A DNA stretch of 64,000 nucleotides from NCBI RefSeq assembly GCF_029867415.1, contig NC_081181.1:120233183-120297182 (forward strand), written 5' to 3'. This document shows positions 11,577 to 21,422 of this stretch, in pieces (within the stretch, counting starts at the first letter, position 1; each line of letters begins with the position of its first letter). The notes beneath the pieces were generated by a model. It worked only from the letters and a program-made list of their open reading frames with translations. It had not been told where the DNA came from and searched no databases. The position numbers and the translations under genes were made by a program. The stretch is from Vicia villosa (taxonomy: Eukaryota > Streptophyta > Magnoliopsida > Fabales > Fabaceae).

Positions 11577-11696
11577 CTTACAACAGAGGACCTGTATGAA
11601 CCAGTGATCTGTTCCATCTTTTGTTTTAAGTAAGTCTTTACGAACCTCGCCATTTTCATGATCAAAACCTACCATGGCTATAGCAACAAAAGAATC
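11577..11696 (-). pseudogene. Exon-like segment of an unidentified gene
   Basis: On the minus strand a 120-nt open segment is bounded by ...TATTCTACAG at 11697 and GTGAGT at 11576. It reads 40 codons without a stop (DSFVAIAMVGFDHENGEVRK..., ending ...HWFIQVLCCK), in phase 0 at both ends. Truncated, stop-containing relatives of its 3' part lie just left of the two later cassettes (13507-13570 and 14953-15010). I do not recognise the protein. It may be an exon of a host gene that was copied with the U5 cassette, or a captured exon. Confidence 0.4.
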
Positions 11697-12134
11697 CTGT
11701 AGAATACAAAAGAGGATTTACCTTGGTGTTATGCACTGTAAACAGTTAGGCATAACATATTTCATTCAAAAACACCAATGAAAAACAGCAAGGTGATCAA
11801 TTTAAGTTTATCAAACCCCCGCCAAATTGTTCAAGCATATCAAACTGAGCTACTGCCAAACATGATATTTCACTTAGAATATCAGGAGACAACTAATAGA
11901 ATTTAAAAACTAGTCGTCCATCACTTCACAAATTTCAAAACAGTCTCTTATACTATCCCATTTGTGTAAAATCATATATGCTTGCTGATATGATTATGAT
12001 TTTCAAAGCACATCATAAATTATCATGCTAGATTAGAAGCCACGGATTTCAACAACATTCAAAATGATATCTCCCAACAAAACTACTATAACAATGATGA
12101 AATATTTGTAAATCTTCTTCATAGGTAGGTATAC

Positions 12135-12222
12135 CTTCTGAGTGCGTCTCACAGCCCACTTCATGGCCGGCCGCAGCATCATTGAAATCATACATGATGT
12201 ATAACGCGGCCAACACCTGGAT
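12135..12222 (-). pseudogene. Second exon-like segment (minus)
   Basis: The open segment ATCCAGGTGTTGGCC... to ...ACTCAGAAG is bounded by TTTAAG (acceptor-like) and GTATAC (donor-like). It reads IQVLAALYIMYDFNDAAAGH and onward through EVGCETHSE. Its base composition is more coding-like than the surroundings. The phase does not join directly to the segment at 11577-11696, so another exon would be needed between them. The family is not recognised. Confidence 0.35.
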
Positions 12223-12239
12223 CTTAAATTCAAGGAAAA

Positions 12240-12670
12240 AAGATTAAACTATTTGTTACAATGGAATGAGTCCTTTGCAGCAGTATGCTCTCAACTGCTT
12301 TTATTGCCTTCTTTTCCTTATATGAACAAGTTTTCTCTGGTCTTATTAAACATGAGAGGCAAAATAGTTTGGATGACATTAAAGATCCGCAGGAGATTGT
12401 TAATGCGGCTGATGGAAGAAGATTTAATCATGGATCTAGTGGAAATTTTGGTCAATCTCTTCGAGAGAAGTAGAGAAAATTCTAAGACGTGCTCATACTG
12501 TGGCAAACTTGGAAGTAATTATACAGGAAGTAATTGCGTTGAAGTAGATAACTCAGAAGCAAATGCACCTGGGGATGCTGAACAAAAACAAATTGAAAAT
12601 CTTCCTGTAGAGGATTAATAGCAATGCTCAAGCCTAACAAATTGAAAGGAGGAGCAGATGTTGCCTCACA
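12240..12670 (+). pseudogene. Cassette open frame with CxxC motif, copy 1
   Basis: Two overlapping plus-strand frames (12253-12618 and 12285-12473) cover this unit. The latter part reads KTCSYCGKLGSNYTGSN and ends ...IENLPVED. The CSYCGKLG looks like the first half of a zinc knuckle, and the preceding NAADGRRFNHGSSGNF resembles the Gly/Arg stretch before the knuckle of copia gag, but the second half (GHxxxxC) is absent. The unit is repeated at 13582-13995 and partly at 10975-11100. A decayed gag fragment is possible, and expression as a protein is doubtful. Confidence 0.35.
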
Positions 12671-13072
12671 CGGTATGAATTTTTTTATAATGGTGCTGCG
12701 GACCACGTATGCTTACTTTAGACATGTTTTCTTAGGGATAAACACAATACCAGTTAAATTAAGGACTACTTGATACAAGATGTGTCACATACAAGACGGT
12801 TTTTGTAAAATGGACTCTACTTGTTTGAGACAACAGAATCCTAATGAAGTGCATCTCCCTGACTCAATCATCTTAATTGATGTTTTGTACCTGCCATTTC
12901 TTCTTGCTATTGTATATTTTACTCTTACTCTACTTTGATACAGCAGAATCCTTGAAGCAACAAGCTGTATGGAATGATTTATTTTAGTATAAGAACAAAA
13001 AATAGGGAGAAATACAAAAAAACTAAACATCCAAACAAAAACATCAATCGGAAAAACAGAAAACACATAAAC

Positions 13073-13086
13073 TTGAACTAATATTG
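13073..13086 (-). terminator. U5 copy 2 3'-box
   Basis: The minus strand reads CAATATTAGTTCAA, matching CA(N)3-10AGTNNAA, directly after the terminal hairpin. Confidence 0.8.
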
Positions 13087-13088
13087 CA

Positions 13089-13207
13089 GAGCCCTCAATA
13101 AAGAGAACTCTTCCAAAAACTGGCGTATGCCGCTAATTGTGACGCTGACACGGTATTCTTTAGTAAAAGGCGAAAGAATAGTTCGCTATGTCATCATCAC
13201 ACGGCTC
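13089..13207 (-). ncRNA. U5: U5 spliceosomal snRNA, copy 2
   Basis: Same architecture as copy 1: 5' GAGCCGTGTGATGATG, loop I CGCCTTTTACT closed by a perfect ATTCTTT/AAAGAAT stem, and Sm site CCAGTTTTTGG. The terminal hairpin arms are GAGTTCTC/GAGGGCTC around TTTATT. The left arm differs from copy 1 at two positions, yet every pair can still form (A-U and U-G in place of G-U and C-G). It is likely able to fold as a functional U5. Confidence 0.92.
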
Positions 13208-13234
13208 CATAAATAGCCTAATTAGAGGTCCTTT

Positions 13235-13286
13235 CATTTTATATCTGAGCAGCTTAATTTCTTCTACGCATTAAACTATGTGGGAC
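13235..13286 (-). promoter_or_regulatory. U5 copy 2 promoter (USE + TATA)
   Basis: The USE GTCCCACATAG is at 13286-13276, with one mismatch to the consensus (C to A at position 10). The TATA box ATATAAAATG lies at 13244-13235, with the same 31-nt spacing as copy 1. Confidence 0.85.
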
Positions 13287-13581
13287 TTTAGTGAGATACT
13301 TGCTTGGCCTCTACTTTTTCTACCCTCCAATGAAAAAACATCTAAATTCTTCCCCGTAGCTAAACTAACACCTTTATATGATCCAGTACCGTACAACATT
13401 CTTCCAAACATTGACATGAAACTAACAGGGATGGATTAGGTTCATCTTGACTCACACTATGTTATTCTAATGACAACAATCAGCACAAAGACATGAATAA
13501 GAACTCACCTTGCTTGCAACAAAAGAACTGTATTGAGCTAATCGATCTATTCCATCTTTTGTTTAACCATATCCGAAAAAG

Positions 13582-13995
13582 ATGAAACTATTTGTTACGA
13601 TGGAATGAGTCCTTTGCAGCAGTATGCTCTCAACTGCTTTTATTGCCTTCTTTTCCTTATATGAACAAGGTTTTCTCTAGTCTTATTAAACGTGAGAGGC
13701 CAAATAGTTTGGTTGGATGACATTAAAGATGATTGTTAATGCGGCTGATGGCAGAAGATTTAATAATGGATCTAGTGGAAATTTCTTCGAGAGAAGTAGA
13801 GAAAATTCTAAGACGTGCTCATACTGTGGCAAACTTGGAAGTAACTATACAGGAAGTAATTGGGTTGAAGTAGATAATTCAGAAGCAAATGCACCTGGGG
13901 ATGCTGAACAAAAAGAAATTGAAAATCTTACTGTAGAGGATTAATAGCAATGCTCAAGTCTAATACATTGAAAGGAGGAGCAGATGTTGCCTCAC
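13582..13995 (+). pseudogene. Cassette open frame with CxxC motif, copy 2
   Basis: A repeat of 12240-12670 with small indels. The frame 13717-13944 starts inside the unit (MTLKMIVNAADGRRF...) and retains KTCSYCGKLGSNYTGSN and the C-terminal ...IENLTVED. The 5' part (from GAATGAGTCCTTTGCAGCAG) is nearly identical to the first copy. No confident function can be given. Confidence 0.35.
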
Positions 13996-14552
13996 TACAG
14001 TGACCTCCATAGCAGAATTTTGTAATGAAAGTGCATGTCACTGACTCTATCATCTTAATTGATGTTTTATACCTGCCATTGTTTAGTTTAAATCAACTTG
14101 GTTTCAGTATCAAAATTGCCAAGAGATTGTTCTTGTTATTGGGGTATTAGTCTGCTAGGTTCATTTAATTATTTGGCCTATGGGTTCATCGCAATTTTGC
14201 GATGACGAGTTTGATCATGCTTTCCAATCTGTGACTCAATATAACATCATTTGCAGATAGATGGGTTCTCATTAGAGTGTAAGTTAATGTAGAGGCCAAC
14301 TATGAGGTTAATGTTTTACAAATCAAATCATTCAGCTGTTACTGATAAGTTTTTTCAAAAATATCTTACCAACCCAAACTCAGTTGCATAGCAATTTGAT
14401 ACACATCCAGCTTTATGTATCTCATAATATTTTTCTGATTATAACAACACTTAGAAGCTCATAATTTTATAGAATAAAACAGAATTAATTTAAATTTAAA
14501 ACTAAAAAAAATAGTGAGAATTATCAAAAATAAGAAAGATTCAAACATAATC

Positions 14553-14566
14553 TTGAACTAAAGTTG
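14553..14566 (-). terminator. U5 copy 3 3'-box
   Basis: The minus strand reads CAACTTTAGTTCAA, matching the plant snRNA 3'-box. Confidence 0.8.
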
Positions 14567-14568
14567 CA

Positions 14569-14687
14569 GAGCCCTCAATGAAGAAGACTCTTCCAAAAAC
14601 TAGCGTATGCCGCTAAATGTGACGCTGACACGGTATTCTTTAGTAAAAGGCGAAAGAATAGTTCGCTATGTCATCATCACACGACTC
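14569..14687 (-). ncRNA. U5: U5 spliceosomal snRNA, copy 3
   Basis: Loop I CGCCTTTTACT has a perfect closing stem and the Sm site CTAGTTTTTGG is intact. The terminal hairpin GAGTCTTC/GAGGGCTC around TTCATT is again fully pairable through A-U and G-U exchanges. The 5' end reads GAGTCGTGTG, one change from the GAGCCGTGTG of the other copies. This is the most upstream member of the cluster on the minus strand. Confidence 0.92.
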
Positions 14688-14714
14688 CGTAATTAGCTTA
14701 ATTAGAGGTCCTTT

Positions 14715-14766
14715 CATTTTATATCTGAGCAGCTTAATTTCTTTTACCAATTAGACGATGTGGAAC
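14715..14766 (-). promoter_or_regulatory. U5 copy 3 promoter (USE + TATA)
   Basis: The USE GTTCCACATCG is at 14766-14756, with one mismatch to RTCCCACATCG (C to T at position 3). The TATA box ATATAAAATG is at 14724-14715, with the same 31-nt spacing. Confidence 0.85.
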
Positions 14767-15230
14767 TTTAGTCGGATACTTACTTGGCCTCTACTTTTTC
14801 TACCCTACAATGAATAAACCTCTATATTCATTCCAGAAGCTAAACTAACACCAAACATTGACATGAAACAAACAGGGATGGATTAGGTTCATCTTAACTC
14901 GACATATGTTATTTGAATGACAACAATCAGCACAAAGATATGAATAAGAACTCACCTTGCAACAAAAGAATTATATTGCGCTAATCGATCTATTCTATCT
15001 TTTGTTTAAGCATGTAAGGTATACTATTGTCAAACATCAGATTTCACTTAGAGTATAAAAAGAAACAGCTTAAGTGTGAATGCATAAAGATAATTTTGTA
15101 TCTATTTAATGAAATTAGAAGTGCAGATATTAGTGTACCAAACTGCTTGTAAACAACATACACTTAGATCATCATTGATTAGATATGCACCATCAGTAGA
15201 GCTAGAACCTAACACAACTTTGCATAAACA

Positions 15231-16140
15231 GTCATCCATCCAAGGCAGAAGTGAGTTTTAAGGTGAAAAGTGTTGTTTAAAAAGAATGTAACTTTATATG
15301 AAAATCTCCATATGACAAGTTAAAATTGGTTAAAGAAATGAATTTGCTACTGCTAGCTACCACTGAAGTTTAATAAAAAGCACTTTAGAAACATATTTAC
15401 AATGTCACCTACAAAATCTTACCAACCATGAAAAGCTCAAAGTGGGCCCTAACTTGTTGAAATGATATCACCACCATAGCTGCTTTGTTTGGTAACAAAA
15501 TCTGGAAGGATTACAAGACTTATTAGAACCATTTTTTATATAAATAGATCCCAAAGCAAGAGTTACATAAAAAAACAAACAAGATAGTACTTGAACATGA
15601 TGTGTTCTATAGGCTCTTACTGCTGTGTATACTTGGATTCTAAAGAGACAAGAAAACAAAAAACAAAAAAGAGTGGCATTGTATTGCTTACCTTGCTTGC
15701 TTCTCAGGGAGAACATGAAAGATTCTAGCCGTTTGTGATTTAGTGTCCTTTGCTTCCCTCTCACAAAGATAACTTGCTTCCTTCTTCAAACCTTAACAAA
15801 ACCCATAAAATCATCAAGTACAAATTTTTATGAAAACCCAGCAAAACAAACAGAAAGAAAGAAAAAAAAGGGTTGATTACTTTGCATGTTAAAAGGGAAC
15901 CCTAGGTCCATTCTCTCTCCATAAATAAATTGATCGGTTTTCTTTTTCAGAAGCATAGCAAAGAATGTCATGCTCCATGTCAAAAACATAATGCACTACG
16001 AATTTCCATTAAAAAACCGAAACTTGTAAGTGCTTTTACCTTCTTTCTTTTTTTTCTTCTACGGGTTTTTGGTTTCGTGGAGGGCTTTTTTTCGGTTCGT
16101 GTGACACGTTTTCCGACAATAGAGTGTACTAGTAGTATTT
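15231..16140. repeat. Duplicated block A (left copy)
   Basis: About 15235-15660 is repeated at 16741-17165 and (first 160 bp) again at 17415-17560. About 15680-15890 is repeated at 17345-17395 and 17790-17945. About 15890-16140 is repeated at 18035-18260. On the minus strand, 15790-15692 holds an exon-like open stretch (LKKEASYLCEREAKDTKSQT... before GTAAGC). Its middle is deleted in the other copies, so this copy may be the ancestral version. The gene is not recognised. Confidence 0.65.
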
Positions 16141-16226
16141 AGTTTGGAAATGAAGTTGAAGAGACAATTTTTGGGTCACGTTTCATTAACTCAACTTTAA
16201 GGCGGCAAAGTTACGGTAACTAGCCT

Positions 16227-16690
16227 CTAGGGGTGGACAAACGGTGACCACCCGCCGGAAACCGACCGTTCCGATCCAATCTTTGAGACACGGTTCGGGT
16301 TGAGGCGGTTGACGGATTGCATCGGAAAGTAGAAATGGGTTCTTGCGGGCTTGTGCGGTCGGATTCGGAGGTTGGTTTTGGGCCCGTCGGAAACCGATTC
16401 CGACCGAATCTAAGCATCTAGGCCCAATCTAATCCTAACCCAACCCATTTATTTCCTTGTTACGACTATAATCCAGCCCAATTTAGATTGAGAGTAGTAT
16501 ATATTTTAGTGTCTCTAATTGTTTTAACCCTAACTTTTGTATCAAACTTGTAGCGCCTCCTTCTTAGAGCTTTGTGCCGTTTCTTCTCAGAGCGTTGTGC
16601 CGTTTCCTTCTCAGAGCTTTGTGAATCTGCGATCTCTCCATCTTCAAGTGTGCTTCCATCCATTGACAAGATTTAGAGCTACGGTTTGTT
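16227..16690. mobile_element. hAT-like element end inserted between duplicated blocks
   Basis: TAGGGGTGGACAAACGG at 16228-16244, followed by G+C-rich CCGGAAACCGA-type repeats, is the usual look of a plant hAT terminal region. 16555-16625 contains three imperfect copies of a unit of about 23 bp (CTTCTCAGAGC.TTGTGCCGTTT). The small minus frame 16466-16669 crosses these and has no known domain. The element's limits and target duplication could not be fixed. Confidence 0.4.
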
Positions 16691-16740
16691 TTAAGGTTTG
16701 ATTGTCAGTTTTAAAAATTATAATAAAATTTATAAATTGT

Positions 16741-18290
16741 ACATCCATCCAAGGCATAAGTGAGTTTTAAGGTGAAAAGTGTTGTTTAAAAAGCATGCAA
16801 CTTTTTATGAAAATCTCGATATGACAAGTTAAAATTGGTTAAAGAAATGAATTTGCTGCTGCTAACTACCACTGAAGTTTAATAAAAAAGCACTTTAGAA
16901 ACATATTTACAATGTCACCTACAAAATCTTACCAACCATGAAAAGCTCAAAGTGGTCCCTAACTTGTTGAAATGATATCACCACCACCATAGCTGTTTTG
17001 TCTGGTAACAAAATCTGGAAGGATTACAAGACTTATTAGAATTAGAACCATTTTTTATATAAATAGATCCCCAAGCAAGAGTAACATAAAAAAACAAACA
17101 AGATAGTACTTGAACATGATGTGTTCTATAGGCTCTTACTGCTGAGTACTTGGATTCTAAAGAGACAAGAACATAAGTCTGGGCGATGTATCATGAAGGA
17201 ACCATATTCTGTGCATCATCTTTAGCTGTCGGTTGGTTTTACTGACGGGGTAGACACACGGCAACCAAACTCAAAAAATCCTCTTTTTGCAACAAACAGA
17301 GAATGTCAAGTACAGGTTTTTATGACAAAACACACGCACAAGAAAACAAAAAAAGAGTGGCATTGTATTGCTTACCTTGCTTGCTTCTCACATATTATCG
17401 GTTAATTTAACTTTGCATAAACAGTATATCCATCCAAGGTAGAAGTGAGTTTTAAGGTGAAAAGTGTTGTTTAAAAAAAGCATGCAAATTTTAATGAAAA
17501 TCTCAATTTGACAAGTTAAAATTGGTTAAACAAATGAATTTGCTACAGCTAACTACCACTGGTGAATGAATCATGACTGCGTGATCAGCGCGTGATTAAT
17601 GGACAGGATGATCTCAGTGTTGTGGGCATCATCTTCAGCCGTAGACGATCTTTCTCGGTTGGTTTTACTGACTGTGTGGTCACACGGCAACCATCCTCAA
17701 AAAATCCCTTTTTGTAACAAACAGAGAATATCAAGTACAAGTTTTTGTGACAAAACACACCCTCAAAAAACAAAACAAAAAAAAAGGGAAAGGAGTGGCA
17801 TTGTATTTCTTACCTTGCTTGCTTCTCTCTCACAAAGATAACTTGCATACTTCTTCAAACCTTAACAAAACCTATAACATCATCATCAAGTACAAATTTT
17901 TATGACAAACCCAGAAAAAGCAAAACAGAAGGAAAAAAAGTTGATTTTATAAGAAAGTACAGTAATTATTGTTTACCTTGGTTGGTTCCCAAAGATCGGA
18001 ACACGGAATGGAAGATAATCGTTGTTTGTAAAACCTTGCAGGTTAAAAGAGAACCTGGGTTGGGTCTACTCTATTCCCTCCCCATAAATAACTTGGTCGG
18101 TTTCCTTGTTCAGAAGAATGGCAAAGAGATTCATGCTACATAGCAAAAACATAATGCACTATAAATTTCCAGTGGAAAAACCAAACGTTCAGTTGCTTTT
18201 ACTTTTTTCTTCTTCTTCCAGTTTTTGGTTTGTTGAAGACTTCAACACTGTTTTACCCTTTTTTTTTTTCTTCTTCTTCCAGTTTTTGAT
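16741..18290. repeat. Duplicated block A (rearranged right copies)
   Basis: A mosaic of partial copies of 15231-16140, interleaved with a second repeated unit present at 17180-17335 and 17590-17765 (GGTTGGTTTTACTGAC..., CACACGGCAACCA..., CAAACAGAGAAT.TCAAGTACA). This looks like several rounds of unequal exchange. The open frames here (17599-17841, 18106-18333) cross repeat borders and are not believed to be genes. Confidence 0.65.
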
Positions 18291-18859
18291 CAACTTGAAG
18301 TGCTTTATGTTGGTTTATGGAGATGCCACGTAAGTAGAGTAACATTCATTCATATATGGCATAAATGAACTATGCTCAATATTATATACTATATTTTTTT
18401 ATATTTTTTTTAAGTATTTAAACAATTCAATTATATTTTTAAAGTATTTATGTTACTTATATAAAATTTTAAAATGGATCACACTAATTCCATTGTATAT
18501 TTTAAATTTATATTCTACATTGGTATATAAATATAAATTATGTATAAATTAGCTTTGTTTTATATAATTGGTCTTAAGTCGAGATAAAATGAAAGGATTA
18601 TTGTTAATGGTGAGAAATTCAGGAAGCTTACCAAGAAGATTTATGGAGAAGATGGTAGAAAAGATAAGTTACAGAAATTCAATTATATTGTATATTATTT
18701 TACATTACCTATCAGCTCTAATATATATTATATGATAAGATACATTGTATGGACATAAATGAATAACAAAATATACATTTGGTACACTTTGATTGACTGC
18801 TCCAGTTGTACACGTGGCAAGTTATGAAAGGCCGTGATAATATATGCTAATATATTATC

Positions 18860-20870
18860 AAGGCCCAACTTGGTTACGATAGAATTTAAGGTGGAAAAGT
18901 GCAGAGGCTTGATGAACATGTCACCATCCTGGTCGTGAGTAGAGATTGGGAGCAAATGGATGAGTTTGATGCGCATGAGGCGCCTGTGGGCTACCCAGGG
19001 AGTCCTTCAGATTTATCCATGTTGACAGGGTATGTAGATCATACAATCAAACATGTTTGGGACTGAGAGGTAAAATTTCTTAGACTTATTACTTATTTCT
19101 TTTTTGTCCTTAGTGAGAATTTATTATTTCTAACTTTACTAATTATTAACAGTGTTTTCTTTGGAAAATTTCAGGATAGGAATCCCCAAAAGTTCTAAAA
19201 CCACGGTCAGAAGATTACTGCTCTGCAATAGCCTGAGGAGTCGTGGTTCTAGGATGTCCTCGCAACTTCTGAGCTGAAGGACTTCTGTCAGATTAGGTAC
19301 TCCACCGTACATAATGGGATGCTGGTGGCATTTGCGGAGAGGTGACACCCTGAGACGTCGTTATTCCATCTGCCTCATGGTGAGATTATCATCACTCTTG
19401 ATGACATCGCATGCCTCCTGCATATACCTATCAGGGGTATCCTCCTTGGTCACGGTAGGATGACGAAGAAGGAAGCAAGGAAGACTCTGATTGAGGAGAT
19501 CGAGGTTGATCTTGAGGACGCGCTTGAGGAGGTGAAGAGGACCCGCGACGCGCACGTGAGGTTTTCCTTCTTGATGCGGCAGTACAAGGTCGAGCTCCTT
19601 GCGGCACAGCAGACTGCTGGTGACCCAGTAGAGGTGGAGATACACAGACAGCAAGTGCTGAGATGTTACTTCCTATTTTTCTTAGGCACTCAGATGTTTA
19701 TGGACACAAGCTCTTCACACACAGATATCGTTTACCCGAGGTACTTATCGGATACCTCACGTATCCATGAGTACAATTTGGGAGCGACTACATTGGCGTA
19801 CATCTATCACAAACTTAGAGAAGGATGCATGTGGAAGGCAAGGACTGTGACTGGCAGTTGTTCCCTCTTAGTGGTAACAATCTTATATCATTCTACTTTA
19901 TATAAAAGTTGTTTATTATATATTTGTGATAATGTTTGATCCCCGTGTTTTTTCTAGGGTTTGATATTACAACACTTCCCCATGATCATTGGCTGGGGAG
20001 AGGTGTTTGGCTACACTGAGGCCATGTGGCGTGCTAGTGCCTTCATCCCCCTCAGAGGGAACCAGATGTCGGATCCTTACAGGCACTCTCCTGACCGCAT
20101 GGCTGCAGAGGACATCCGATACGACTGTTATGCTACTCACAGTGAGACTATTGTGTGGGATGACGTTGATTTATGTTCTGGTTGATTGGCTTCCAGTTTG
20201 ACCATTACTGTTCATAATCTTCCAGAGCGCGTCATGCGGTAGTTCAACTTTTGTCAGACGATACATCACCACCATTTTGTCTCCGCTCATATCGTCATTT
20301 CCTGTCGGGAGATAGATGAGTTCTTTGCAGAATTTGAGCATCACATGGTTTTTGATGAGGCTCGGGCGACCAGATCAGAGAGAGACTGAAGCTGTGTCGA
20401 CGGGTACATCACTTGGTACTTCACGGTGTCACACTCCTACATGATCCCCACTGCAGCGGGATCACCATCCAGACCATTCCATGAGGAGATCTTACATACT
20501 CATCAGTTTCAGTTAGACCACACTAACAACGTTTTTCCTCGCTGTTGTGAGATAGCTGACATGGTCACATGGCGCAGGCAGACATTGCCGATGATTTCTT
20601 CCCTGATGGAGTCTGATCACTGGTTTATACTGGATGGTATCATTAGGGTGGCAGATGTGACATTTTTGTACCGTCGACATCGTGCCAAGACAGGTGGGCA
20701 CTTGACTGTAGAGGCAGAGTGGCTAGCAGACGACGTGGTGGACGCAGAGGCGGGGTCAGAGGTAGAGGAGTGGAGAGGGATCTTGTCCGACACACACAAT
20801 AGTGATGCCTCTGATTTTATTGACGTCTGTATTTTGATTACATTTATATACTTTATTTTGATAATGTATT
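18860..20870 (+). pseudogene. Plant mobile domain (PMD) protein, broken copy 2
   Basis: Plus-strand pieces in order: PVGYPGSPSDLSMLTGYVDH (about 18985-19045), an intron-like gap with TTTCAG at 19169-19174, then FHLPHGEIIITLDDIACLLH (about 19364-19425). The frame 19460-19939 follows (TRDAHVRFSFLMRQY, YNLGATTLAYIYHKLREGCMWK), then PERVMRxFNFCQTIHHHHF near 20222, and 20426-20887 (VSHSYMIPT, PSRPFHEEIL). These are the canonical blocks of transposon-encoded plant mobile domain proteins. In-frame stops (e.g. 20240, 20387) and frame changes disable it. The 3' flank has palindromic repeats shared with the copy at 5.6 kb. Confidence 0.8.
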
Positions 20871-21033
20871 TGACACTATTTGGATGATTTGTACGATGTA
20901 TTCTTTTGGTGTACTTTATTCCATTGCCTTTAAATTGCACTACTTTGATGTATTAAAAGTTGATGTTTCATTTTTGTTAAAAATATTGGAGTTTAAGAGT
21001 GAAATGTAGTTGATTTGAAAATATAACAGAAGG

Positions 21034-21400
21034 TTTCGTAGGTACATCTACGAAACATTATGTTTTTAACATGTTCCGTATATACAACTACGGAAGATTC
21101 ACCGAATTGAATTAATTTGAATTTTCCAACGTTCACTATGTTTTTAATGCTTCCGTAGATGTACTTACAGAAAAAGCCAAATTTTGTTAAAAAAAGGTGT
21201 TTCCGAATGTATATCTACAAAAATAGAAAGCATAATTGAAATTTCGTGAGGTGAATAAAAATATAAGGAGTGTAATGAGATATCCTCAACTATTTGTATT
21301 ATAGTGAAACAAAATTGGTTAAGAAGAGTTTTAATAGGATTTAAATTTTAATATTTTGTATGTGACATTTTCACATATTCCTCACCGAGTTATTATTATC
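21034..21400. repeat. Direct repeat, left copy, with TTCCGTAG palindromes
   Basis: Starts GTTTCGTAGGTACATCTACGAAAC (an inverted motif). It contains further TTCCGTA..TACGGAA relatives and ends CGAGTTATTATTATCTA. It is repeated at 22871-23235 with about 85-90% visual identity. It forms the 3' flank of the PMD pseudogene and probably belongs to the transposon. Confidence 0.75.
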
Positions 21401-21422
21401 TAACCCGTGCATCCGCACGGGT
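21400..21422. repeat. Hairpin ACCCGTGC-loop-GCACGGGT (possible Helitron end)
   Basis: A perfect 8-bp hairpin with an ATCC loop begins exactly where the direct repeat (21034-21400) stops. On the minus strand it is followed by TAGATAAT, which is not a clean CTRR terminus. It may be a decayed Helitron 3' end. Confidence 0.35.

Noticed and set aside
12253..12618. Complete copia gag zinc knuckle in the U5 cassette
   Set aside because: Only the first CxxC half is present; the GHxxxxC half is missing, so it was kept only as a low-confidence broken frame.
9194..15010. U2 or U6 genes in the snRNA cluster
   Set aside because: Looked for the conserved U2 and U6 5' sequences in both orientations by eye; none seen. 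A covariance-model scan would settle this.
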